34,995 bases of DNA from NCBI GenBank assembly GCA_015501055.1, contig JADNYV010000359.1, forward strand, positions 1 to 34,995, given 5' to 3'. Source of the stretch: Mucidula mucida (Eukaryota; Basidiomycota; Agaricomycetes; Agaricales; Physalacriaceae). The translations under genes were made by a program, and so were the position numbers. The notes under the pieces were generated by a model. The model did not search any database. It saw only the letters and a program-made list of their open reading frames with translations, and was not told where the DNA came from. Every line of letters begins with the position of its first letter. The first letter of the stretch is position 1. This document shows, one piece after another, positions 10,091-19,229 of this stretch.

Positions 10091-10095
10091 GGACG
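10091..10095. repeat. target-site duplication of E1, right copy
   Basis: GGACG, identical to 3557-3561. Confidence 0.9.
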
Positions 10096-11103
10096 CAAAT
10101 GCAGCATTCCACTGACGTTTGGTCATGTTAGGTCCAGGAACTGATGGCGTCACGTCCTGAGGTGAATCGCTAGTAAGACGACGGAGGAAATGGAATGCGG
10201 AAGTGGGGTCATCGGCAGTCTTTTGGCCAAGAGGATGGTCAGCCATGAACTGCGCTATTTCTTGTCGGTAGCGCTCTGGGTTTTGGATTGCACCGCCATT
10301 CGCAAAAACACGAACGTACTCTTGGAGATGGGCTGTTGTGGGGACAAATCCTTCGCGAATCATGCGATCCCGCAGATGGATGGTGAGCTCCAGAGGGACA
10401 TGACGGTCGTTGAGGAGCAGCCGATAAGTCGAGGACCAGAGCTTTGCTTGGTGGGATTCCATGGAACTCAGGACTGAGAAAATTACCTTGGAGCTCTCCC
10501 CCCATTTGACGCGGCTCTTGGAGAGCGACTGCAAGAAGAGATTATGAAGTCGTTCTGACGCTGGGCCGTCAAGTTCCCCACAATGGCAAGGAACTGGTCG
10601 ACAACGCCATGAAGCAGTCGAACCAGACTGAACCTCGCAAGATGATGGGCGGACAGCACGAGAAGGGAGGGTTGTAACTGCACAGGAATCCTGGGATAGT
10701 GAGTATCCGCCAGCATCACAAGCGGGCCCGCAGCCTGCATGGGCGTCTGCACCTGATACGCGATCACGAAAAGTACCAGCCAATGCGGGACGTCCTGTGG
10801 GTCGTGACGGGCCAATAACAGTGCAGAAGTCGCGATATCGCGCGCCTGGACAACATTTTCCCAGTTTGCGTATTCCCCAAAGGACAGCCCATTTTCGCGT
10901 AAGCACTTGTGCAGGTCGAGACGCCGGCGCGCGCGTATAACATCGAGTAAGGTCCACAGATGGCCTTCAGAGCTCTGTAGTAGGAATTCAAGCGTCCTTT
11001 CAGGTCCGAGGAGGCGCCGAGGCCATTTAGCAACGGTGGCCGTCATTGTCGAGTATGGACGAAACTTGCATGATGTCCGCCCAAGCAATAGCAGGCTTTG
11101 CAT
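10096..11103 (-). pseudogene. PPR-type protein, N-terminal part, with a 1-base frameshift and cut by E1
   Basis: On the minus strand, a start at 11103 (MQSLLLLGRTSCKFRPYS) has the basic, Ser-rich, acid-free look of a mitochondrial targeting peptide. A later start at 11046 (MTATVAKWPRR) is possible. Helical-repeat blocks follow (LWTLLDVIRARRRLDLHKCL, LLARHDPQDVPHWLVLFVIA). At about 10576-10579 the frame changes: ...FLAIVG continues as ELDGPASERLHNLF only if one base is added to a G4 run (C4 on the plus strand). This is a single-base deletion or a sequence error. The second frame runs on (KLWSSTYRLLLNDRHVPLE, GFVPTTAHLQEYVRVFANGG) to RQWNAAFA at the E1 insertion. The rest of the gene is at 2309-3561. 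Confidence 0.72.
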
Positions 11104-11609
11104 GCGATATTGGCATCTTCATAGTCGTAGTCAGTCACCGCTAGGGCCTTCTTAAGGGCACTCGCCAATGTCAGCGTCGCACTGTGCTCGTCGGCGGCGG
11201 CAGGGGACGCGGCGCTGTAGTCCAGGACAAGTTGATCGGGTTTCTTGTCAAAAAATGGCACCTGCCTATTATGCGATCGGCGATCGCTTGAGACCCCAAG
11301 CCGGCAAGCTCTTCCCCGCCCGCCAGAATGAGCACCAGAACTTCTCTACCATTGTAACATCTTAAACTCCCCAGCGATGGAGAATTGAGGGAGCTCATTC
11401 ATGAATATGACGGGAGATCGCGTGGCGAACACATGGAACAACACCTCGATCATAGTCCTTAATAGCAAGGCACAGTGTGTTTTTCGTGCTATTTTTTGAA
11501 GTTCTAGATCAGGGAATATCTTCTCATAGATGGTCGGTAACGACACTAGCGGCGCTGGGGCGGTGATTTTTGGATTTGGACGTGTCCATTGTCCACCCAA
11601 AGAACTCAT
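11043..11609 (-). CDS. unrecognised small gene, probably two exons
   Basis: Two frames on the minus strand look coding. 11609 to about 11356 reads MSSLGGQWTRPNPKI...VFATRSPVIFMNELPQFS, and about 11262 to 11043 reads VPFFDKKPDQLVLDYSAASP...YDYEDANIACKACYCLGG. Between them a GTAGAG donor (about 11355) and CAG/TAG acceptors near 11260-11265 would remove a segment with stops. I do not recognise the family; no membrane segment or signal peptide is evident. The terminal TGA (11045-11043) overlaps the ATG at 11046 of the downstream PPR frame as ATGA. The exact 5' start is uncertain. Confidence 0.4.
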
Positions 11610-11646
11610 AGTACATCATAATGAGGATGGCACTGTACCCTTCCGA

Positions 11647-11721
11647 GGGCACATGGTGTAGTTGGTTTATCACGCCCGCTTAGCATGCGGGAGGTGTTGG
11701 GTTCAATTCCCAATGTGTCCA
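11647..11721 (+). tRNA. tRNA-Ala (anticodon AGC)
   Basis: Full cloverleaf: acceptor GGGCACA with TGTGTCC, discriminator A at 11721; D arm GTG/CAC with GG in the loop; anticodon stem CCCGC/GCGGG around TTAGCAT with AGC at 11682-11684; 5-base variable loop; T arm TTGGG-TTCAATT-CCCAA. The third acceptor pair is G-T (G3:U70), the identity element for alanyl-tRNA synthetase. No intron and no encoded CCA. It lies in the gap between the minus-strand gene at 11043-11609 and the ABC gene. Confidence 0.93.
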
Positions 11722-12183
11722 CTAAGATTGTTCTTAAGGCCTGCAGTGCTTTTGGCCTTTACGATTACTGATATTGACTCTTACCTGTGGACTCTTGAGA
11801 ATACCCTTTCTTCGCGCAAAACAAACTGCTGGCGAAGTGTGTCGAACATCTCAAAGTGACTCCTATGCCCTTCTACCCAGCGAGGTTTGTTCATCAGCCA
11901 CTCATGGCACTTGATCTGTGTTTTTTCACTCTCACAATTATCCCCGAGTTATCCCACCACGGCAAAGGGAAATGTAGTTCCAGAAGTTGCTGGCCTTGGA
12001 ATACAGCACCCTTGTTTTTAGGACACACACATCAACAAGTCATTCTCGTCATTCTTAAATAAGCGCTGCAAGGCTCAAAATGGATATTTCTCCAAAGGCT
12101 GTAGCATATAAGAAGTCCGCCCTTGTCCTTGTTTCTCTCAATTTGCCCCCTCACTACTCCTTCTTCTTATTCTTCTCTACATC
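11722..12183. other. tRNA to ABC gene spacer, with the ABC promoter
   Basis: No coding frame is convincing. TATAAG lies at 12107-12112, followed by a CT-rich leader (about 12120-12180) up to the ATG at 12184, a common fungal promoter layout. Confidence 0.5.
12107..12112 (+). promoter_or_regulatory. TATA box of the ABC transporter gene
   Basis: TATAAG, 72-77 bp before the ATG, with a pyrimidine-rich stretch between them. Confidence 0.5.
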
Positions 12184-13009
12184 ATGAATCCCTACGAGAA
12201 AGCCCCTCCCAGGACGACAAGCAGCGTTTATTCGTTTGATCTGGGGGTGTGGCGCGTATATAAACTGCGCGGAAAGCCTCTTCTCTCCTCTGCCTACACC
12301 AGACTGGGCGCCATCTCCGACACTGCGCCCTATTTCCTTTGGATGGTCATGGAGATCATGCATTTTGATCCCGTCCTAACGGTGGTGTATCTCCTAGCCC
12401 AAGTTTGGTCCTCGCTCAGTGTCGCCATTTCGGTTTACCTCGCAAGTCGACTGTTCTACGCCGTGCGTTTCCCACCTATGGTTTAGACATGTTGTTCTCA
12501 TTCGGATGTAGGTGGAAAGGAGTACTGGATCGCATGAGGCATCACTGGAGACAATGTGGCTGTTGGTGGCGCGTCTATTGTGGCTCTCGTTGATGGCCTC
12601 GTTGAACCTGATCGTGTGAGTAATGCCCTGTTCACTTCACGCTCCCTTGCTTATGCATCAACCAGCGAGAGGAGTGTCCCTACCCTCAAACGCCGAATCC
12701 ACTCTCACTACGAAGCTTTGGGCATGGAAGGTGCGAACATGTGTGACACTGCGGCAACTCGATCTCTCATTTTCAATTGTCTGTCAATCTCAGTGCGCTT
12801 CAACCAATTTTCGAATATCTCGACACAAAGCGGTAAGCATTACACCTGTTCTTTGTGGCTCATTACTTAACTTTCATAGACAAGTTGTCCTCCATATCTT
12901 GGGGCACGTTCTCTGGGAACGTCATGTTCCTAAAGCAGCTCCTCTCTATGATCAGTCAAGTCTTCGTCCTCATACAAACTGCCATCGATATTGAAGACCC
13001 CTTGTTCGC
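12184..13009 (+). pseudogene. ABC transporter gene, 5' part (transmembrane domain), interrupted by the KDZ transposon
   Basis: ATG at 12184 (MNPYEKAPPRTTSSVYSFDL). Four exons in phase: 12184-12462, 12512-12615, 12666-12832 and 12880-13009, with introns of 49, 50 and 47 nt (GTGCGT...TAG, GTGAGT...CAG, GTAAGC...TAG). The product has hydrophobic helices (LTVVYLLAQVWSSLSVAISV, TMWLLVARLLWLSLMASLNL) and RRIHSHYEALG, a pattern of basidiomycete MsbA/HlyB-like ABC exporters. Translation reaches IDIEDPLFA and runs straight into MLSLIIPTRQILLNA at 23050 if the KDZ element and one TGTTCGC copy are removed. The ABC call rests on the Walker A segment found farther on. Confidence 0.75.
13003..13009. repeat. 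target-site duplication of the KDZ transposon, left copy
   Basis: TGTTCGC precedes the terminal CACCCTATG. The same seven bases follow the right end at 23043-23049. Confidence 0.85.
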
Positions 13010-13643
13010 CACCCTATGCTGTACCCTTATTATAATACAGTGCTCTAATTAGAGGGCACTGTATTACAATACAGGCTCTAATTAGAACCGACGCTATGGC
13101 GGGGCTGTATTATAATACGGGCGGGTCTGTATTATAATACGGGACCGCCTGCCTAATACAGCAAATAGCGGGTACAGGGTGCGGCGCCGTGGCTGGGTCA
13201 GCTGTGCCGTGATGCCGGGCTCGGTGAGCATTGCCGTGACTCGGTCATTCCCGAGGAATCACGGGCACGTCCCAATCCGGATGCATGCGCGTCCGGGCGC
13301 CCGCGCACCCGTTCAGCGCCTGCGCCACACATCCTGCAGACATAAATTATCTTCTCAGTGAGTGTCTACTACTGTCGGACCATATCCCGATTGATCCCAG
13401 CAGCTGAACGTTCTTTTTTGCGCACTACCCCCGGTGCCCCGCTGTAATCCGCACCCGCGCACCCGTTCAGCGGCGGCGCCACACATTACAGAGCCTCAAT
13501 CATCGTCTCAATTACTTTGTACTGCAGTAGGACTATATTCCGACTCATTCCGGCAGCTCAGCATTCATTAATACGCACTGCCCCCAGATCCGAACATCAC
13601 CCACGTGATTGAACCCAGCGGGTACTCAGCACGCCCGCTACAC
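13010..13643 (+). repeat. left terminal inverted repeat of the KDZ element
   Basis: 634 bp matching the inverse of 22409-23042. The outer 140 bp are rich in AT palindromes: GTATTATAATAC-type sites near 13019, 13056, 13111 and 13131, and CTCTAATTAGAG-type sites near 13042 and 13076. The inner part is GC-rich and holds two related units of about 154 bp in tandem (13303-13456 and 13457 to about 13610), each beginning GCGCACCCGTTCAGCG. These probably serve as transposase-binding sites. Confidence 0.93.
13303..13610 (+). repeat. two diverged tandem units (about 154 bp each) inside the TIR
   Basis: Both units start GCGCACCCGTTCAGCG, continue with GCGCCACACAT, and later share a GGACNATATNCCGA block and a GCACTNCCCCC block. 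They recur inverted in the right TIR. Confidence 0.7.
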
Positions 13644-14063
13644 ATTACTGGTACCATGCAGCGATTAATATAGACGCCACAGAGTGCCATACTTGCCTAC
13701 TTGTGCTTACCTTGGATATCATGGCCTTAAATTTCTCGCCGCCGCCACATCATCGTCAAATCCGGAAATATCCGGATCCAACCAAAACACGCCCGCTTTG
13801 CTACCTCGTCGGGACAGACGATTACACGGAACATCACTGAGCATTGAGTGACAAATGTGTGTAGCTACGTACTCGAAGTATCAATAAATGCCAGTTAACA
13901 CAGATAGTGCACTGTCTCCGTGAACTTGACGGCTCATTCCCGTAACTGCCTAATTGGGAAGTCCGCTTCGTTCACAGCGCGCTGTCTCTTCTCACTGTTA
14001 CAATCTCATATTCTTTTCCTAGCCATGCTATGACAATCAGATGTTATTGGTGTACACTACATT
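13644..14063. other. KDZ element: spacer between left TIR and transposase 3' end
   Basis: About 420 bp without a convincing gene. It is the 3' flank of the minus-strand transposase gene. Confidence 0.5.
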
Positions 14064-17000
14064 TCATTCTTCTGCTATGTCCACGTCGTCTTCATTATCG
14101 TTACCGCCATCTTCTTCCGCCTCCACTTCAACCTCTATCACGTGCGACACGGGTAGACCATCTAAGAGCTCCTGACCAAGTGTGCGAATGTCCTTCCAGT
14201 GATTCTCCAAATCCTGTGCCTCGCCATCAAGAGTGCTCGCTTGCTCCGCCGCGAATGCGCGAAGACCCTGCTGATATTCGGCATCCAATCCGGCATGTTG
14301 CTCCAGGCCACGCTCCCGCCACAGTGATGCATTCCACCGGCGATACACGATCACGCGACGCATCTCTTCCAGTAGAAGTGCCACCTCTTCCTCCCAGCGC
14401 ATCTTCCGCGCGCGAGCCTTGCACCACTCAATTTTGAGAGCTATCCAAACTTGAGTGAGAATTCAACAATACCTCAAAATGGGACTCACCTTCATGGATC
14501 ACCGGGTCGTCGTTGCGTGTAGCAACGCTAAATCCATCAACAGGCTCATTGTAGCTATACCAAATCCACGATAATTGACGGCGACCCTCACCACGAGCAA
14601 CAACGGCGCCTTCTTTGGTGGGATCAACTATCAACTCATCAATCAAACCGCGCTCTGCCAGAATATGCCTCTCGGCAATTTCCTCCGCTGTCAGCAAACG
14701 CTCGTTCATACCCCTGACGTCCGTGTCATTCAAGACGCGTAGTTCCCGCTCCCAAGATCCATGTTCACGGAGTCGAAATAAGGCATTCCGGGCCCAGCGA
14801 TAGCGAAGTTTACTGAGGTATATGTTAACCTGCACCTTGCGCTGTACCCCCTCTGCGCGAGTCGTGGGGGCTTGGCCGGTTACGTTTCTAACCGTGAAAA
14901 GATGGCCGGCGGAGCGTGTACGCAGTCCCTGACGCAGGGATTCCAGCGCATCCCTGCACTCTGCTTCACGAAGCCGACTCTCCCAATCGACCAGACCTGC
15001 GACACATGCACGAGGAAGCGCCCGATCAGCCGCGCGGAGCTCCGACGGAAGAAACAACTTGGTCTCTTCAGGCAGCACGGATACGGGAGAGTCAAGAATC
15101 ACTCTCTGTTCGTCAGTGAGGTATTCTTTGAACTTGGGCATGAATGACAGCTGGAGACGACGAAATTTCTTGAGGTCCCGGAGTATGACATTTCGTTGAC
15201 GCTCCACGTTAAGTTCCTGGTAAGTCGTTCCCGATTTGCGGACCTTGACTTCCCAGGCAAGGCCGCGTCTACAAATTGTTGACAGTGTATCAATGACACA
15301 TCCCTGATGTATTGAAACACTCACTGTTTCTCCTCGATTTCGAGGCCGAGAGCAAGGAAGAGACTCATACTCGATTCATGTGAGACGGAACCACTCTGTA
15401 AGCTTGCTTGCTCTTCCTGCGCCAGCTGCAATTGAACGTCGTTCAATGTCGCCTTATTCTGTAAGTGTGGCTCATATGGGCAGGGTTGTGAGTGATCCCG
15501 GTCCCAGAGTAAGACTTCACGCTCCCAGGCCCTCACGGAATCATCACTGCAAAAGGTTATCATCCCAGCGTTGAAGTCCGTGAACTCTCTAGCGTGTGTA
15601 CGCGCTTCTTGGATTGCTTCCGCGAGACGCGCAAGGAGGACACGTCCTGCACGATTTTCAAAACATGTAAGAATTCACAATTTTGATTGTACAAATGCAT
15701 ACGTACGGAATGCCTTGACCACACGATAATTGTGTGCCCCGAAAATATCATCAAGGGTATCTTTCCGCGCACCTGGACCCATCATTTTTGTCTGGGCCGC
15801 CGCTCGATTACTCTGAGCCCAATTCTCCTCAATGGTTTCGCCGTGTGTCCTTCCAGCCCCAATGAGGAAGTTAAACGAGTAGAGCGCATGACATTGGACC
15901 TTCATTATTGAACTCAATACCTATCAAACATGCACCGGCAGAAGTTACATACGCGATGCGCCCATAAATGGAACTTAGGGACACAGAAGCGGACTCGGTT
16001 GGGGTCGAAATTGAGACGCCACTGTAATGGTAGCTGGGTCAAGCGATCTGGAAAATGCACGCCCCAGATGCATACTATGTCATACGACAGGACGAGGTTT
16101 AGACGTGAATTGTCGCCACCCATCGATATCGCCACTAGTGGATCAACGTTGCAGAACCTGAGTGTTCAATCAAACATAACGATCAAATTGAGACTTGGGA
16201 GCATACCGTTCCCCGCGTTGTAGATCACCCATGCCATTGGGTCGCCAAACACCGTGTCGTGAGCAGGTGACGCCGGCAATTCCAGTCGTCCGAAGACCCT
16301 TGGCGTTCTTCAAATCCGCCAGAAAAGTTGCCTAAAATGACGTTAGATGTGCCTACGTGAATATCATTCAGTATTAGGTTACCTTGAAGCCTGAGCAGCT
16401 CGCCATGTCCTCCTGACTAACAAAAGAGCGAATATGCTCATTGTATGGCGCCTGCTGGATGAAGAAGGCCCATCCGTCACCAAGGGGAGGGTCGCGCTCT
16501 GTCGTGGAGACGACAGCGTTACGCAAGCGAAAATTGGCATCAATAGCCAAGAAAAGGGTATAGATGAATCTGTCGCATGCTTCAGATCTCCTTCTACTGA
16601 GAAGTCTTGGCTGGCGTACCTTTTCGCTGCTGATATGGATTCCCAATCTGGCGGGAGATTTCTGTTCGGATGTGGACAAGCAGGACATGCGACCACGAGC
16701 TCGCCTAGAGCAGTATTCGAGACACCGGTCAACGCGTGTCCACGACCCGCGCGCTTCAGCAATTTGAGATGCCGCCATTGCCGAATGCTTCGCAGGAGAA
16801 CCTTGTAGCGCTGAGGTGCAGGGCTCAACGTACGATGCTCTGTCATTGTTTCCAGGGCCTTCCACAGGTCCCAGGCCGGTAATTTTCCGAGACAGTTCAG
16901 ATTGTGAAAGAGACGGAGTAGACTGAAGCTCAAGGCCGTCCGAGGTTCTCGAGGAGTCGACGGATACCACGAGCCTCGAAGAAGTTGAATGTAGTTCTGC

Positions 17001-17843
17001 GCAGCACCCGAGCAACCACAAAAGTAAAGAGAGATTGAATGTATACCATTCGTGTGTAAGACGGTAAAGGAATTTGTTGTCTTGATCGGCAGTGGGCAGC
17101 TTTCGCCGGCGGGATGCCCTAATTGGACAAATGCGCCAATCTCCTTCAATGAGCTCGGCTCAAAGAAGGTCCCGTTCCATTTCTAGATAAGATGAGTTGA
17201 CTCATCAGTCCAGGCATGCGCAATGAGTGATAGACATACCTCAATCCAGTGCAGAGGTAGCATGGCGTGCAAAGAAACACAGCAGTTCGAACACATCAAA
17301 CCCGCCGCATAGCATTCGTTCTCGCAGCAGCGATAATGCGCCGGGTTAGAGATCTCGTCGGTGAGGCACCGAGAGCAGATATCACCACTATCACCACATC
17401 CATCCAACCGGAGCAACTCCTTCAAATATGAGTCTCGGAAAGGGCGCCAGGTGAACATCGGGTTGTCCTACAGCAAGACGTGAGTAAATGTGTATTTTGA
17501 GAGATTATACGCTTACGCTATTTCTGTATCGCGCCTTGACGCGGATAACAACTCCATGATCGGCCGGAGTCGCGTCACGTTCCGACTGTGTCTCGAGATT
17601 CTCGCCAAGGAGGTAAGAGAAGCCGTCTACGGAGTCTGCAAGAGCGGCGGCATCGAGATCCTCCTGTTCCTCAAATGGAGGTGCTTCTAGTGGAGGTGCG
17701 ACATCCTCGAGACGTCGCTCTCTCCAGGTTGCGCGACGGCCGTCAGCGGATACGTCCAAGGTGAGAGCAGCCGGAGCGCGACTCTGAACACGCTGAGACG
17801 TGACGAAAGTTGCATCTTTACCCTTCTTTCCACGCGGAAGCAT
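14064..17843 (-). CDS. KDZ transposase with CxC2-type cysteine cluster
   Basis: Ten exons on the minus strand: 17843-17517, 17467-17240, 17182-16620, 16569-16383, 16331-16207, 16157-15953, 15899-15707, 15646-15325, 15268-14490 and 14440-14064. Introns are 49-60 nt and GT-AG. Exons total 3306 nt, 1101 residues, with no stops. Residues about 133-185 form the Cys/His cluster (CSRC, RCCENEC, MCSNCC, LPLHWIE), a predicted zinc-binding DNA-recognition module. CGCSG and CPACPHP follow. The RNase H-like core shows FLAIDANFR (D383), then LGDGWAFF, SYDIVCIW (D503), VPKFHLWAH and GRTHGETIEENWA (E566). These match conserved KDZ blocks and the D, D, E probably bind the catalytic metals. The C-terminal part is helical and charged (KARARKMRWEEEVALLLEEM) with an acidic tail. 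It cuts and moves the element in the nucleus. Confidence 0.92.
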
Positions 17844-18327
17844 GAAGTTGAGATGTCGGAGTGTTGGATATCGACTGGGCTAGAAATGTAGTGTTGCGTA
17901 GAGCTGTAGTGCACATAAGTCATACTGATGTTTTATACCTACCTGCAGACTGGATGACAATGACGGATTTGTGATCTAAGAGAGCAATGCCACGCCAACA
18001 TTTGCTAGAAATGATGTGATTTGTACGCAATGTATTTTACCGTGGTAAACAAGCTAAGTGAAATGTTGGTAGAACCGAAGATTCACAGGATGCCGAACTT
18101 CGTACATGGTACCGTTTCTGAAGTCGACGGATGTGGACAAGAAAATCGCCTGCAATCCATATGGCAAGGGACGAACATGATGCATGTGAGAGCATCTGGA
18201 GGGCACAAAGCATGGTCGATGGAACGAGGTTGAAGCGAAGGAGCGAGGTTGAACAGATGATGATGCGACATCAGTGATTGATCAAATCCATCTCTGCCTC
18301 TTACTGTCAATCACCCCTCTTCGCCTC
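17844..18327. promoter_or_regulatory. divergent promoter region between transposase and accessory gene 1
   Basis: 484 bp between two genes pointing away from each other. On the minus strand TATAAAA lies at 17937-17931, about 90 bp before the transposase ATG. No clear TATA box is seen for the plus-strand gene. Confidence 0.5.
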
Positions 18328-19046
18328 ATGGATGCGGCTTCGTCTGGCTCCTCGGACGATACGGTGCATGCTGCTCATCCTACGAGCTCGCACGAACCTC
18401 GGCGTTGCCTCCCGCAGTGGACTTTCCATGTCGGCGCCAAATCGCGAGAAGAACACGAGGAGTTTTTTTTGGTGCGACATGGGTCGATGGTAGGGGTTTT
18501 TTCAACTCGGTACGTCCCAATCAGTCTCCCACTCTTGTATCTGTCTAATCAAGGTGCAGCGACCTTGCTGAGCGCCTTGTCAGTGGCCGAACTGGCGGGG
18601 CATACGACGTTTACGCATCATGGGACGAGTGCGTAACAGAATGGCAGCTGCTTTGCAGTCAAGGAGGACTTGGCCCTCACGACTGTCCACACACGACTCC
18701 TGACCCGAAACCAAATCCATTACGCCAGCGCAAGCCTTTCCCGACACACGTCTCCAAACCAGCGGTGTTGCCGCGATCAGCCAACCGCGGCCCCAAGAAA
18801 CTCTCTCCTCCCCAATCTGGCTCCTTCGCTCTCAGTACGCGCTACGCTCTATACGTTGAAGGATGCCGCGCTGTGAATGTATACACTGATTTGTGCGTTA
18901 CTCGTCTTATCTCGTCAATCACCGTCTGATTATGATATAGAGCTGACGCAGAGCTGGCGCTGTCGGATTCGCTTGCACGGGGAAGCTCAGCGCACCTGCG
19001 TGTAGCACCGACCTCAGCCGAGGTCCTACCTCCTCATTTACAATAA
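18328..19046 (+). CDS. KDZ accessory protein 1 (208 residues; possible RNase H1 N-terminal/viroplasmin-like module)
   Basis: Three exons: 18328-18509, 18554-18892 and 18941-19046, introns 44 and 48 nt, 627 nt in frame. After a Ser/Asp-rich start comes WTFHVGAKSREEHEEFFLVR, then HGSMVGVFSTR, VSGRTGGAYDVYASWDECVT and EWQLLC. The pattern 'F-x-V-x-x-G-x-x-V-G-V-F ... Y-x-S-W-x-x-C' recalls the RNase H1 N-terminal (Cauli_VI/viroplasmin) fold, which binds RNA/DNA hybrids. The match is partial and is offered as a possibility. The rest is Pro/Ser-rich and basic (KPFPTHVSKP, RSANRGPKKLSPP), likely disordered. It sits head to head with the transposase, so they may be co-expressed. Otherwise I do not recognise it. 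Confidence 0.6.
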
Positions 19047-19229
19047 CAATATTCCAACGACGAATAGATATCTTTTCCAACCTTCATGCCGAGCATCCCG
19101 CCACATATGAGCATCTCGGGCTATTCCACGTGGCTGCGTTTTACCTACCCTGTCTTCCCTTGCTGTCCCTGTCCCGCTCCCCTAAAATTTGTTGTTTTCC
19201 TGCGTTGCACTACCATTTTTTGCGCTACT

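Noticed and set aside
13179..13361. 60-residue open frame identical to one at 22691-22873 on the other strand
   Set aside because: It lies wholly inside the TIR, so identity is expected from the repeat itself. It has no start context or motif.
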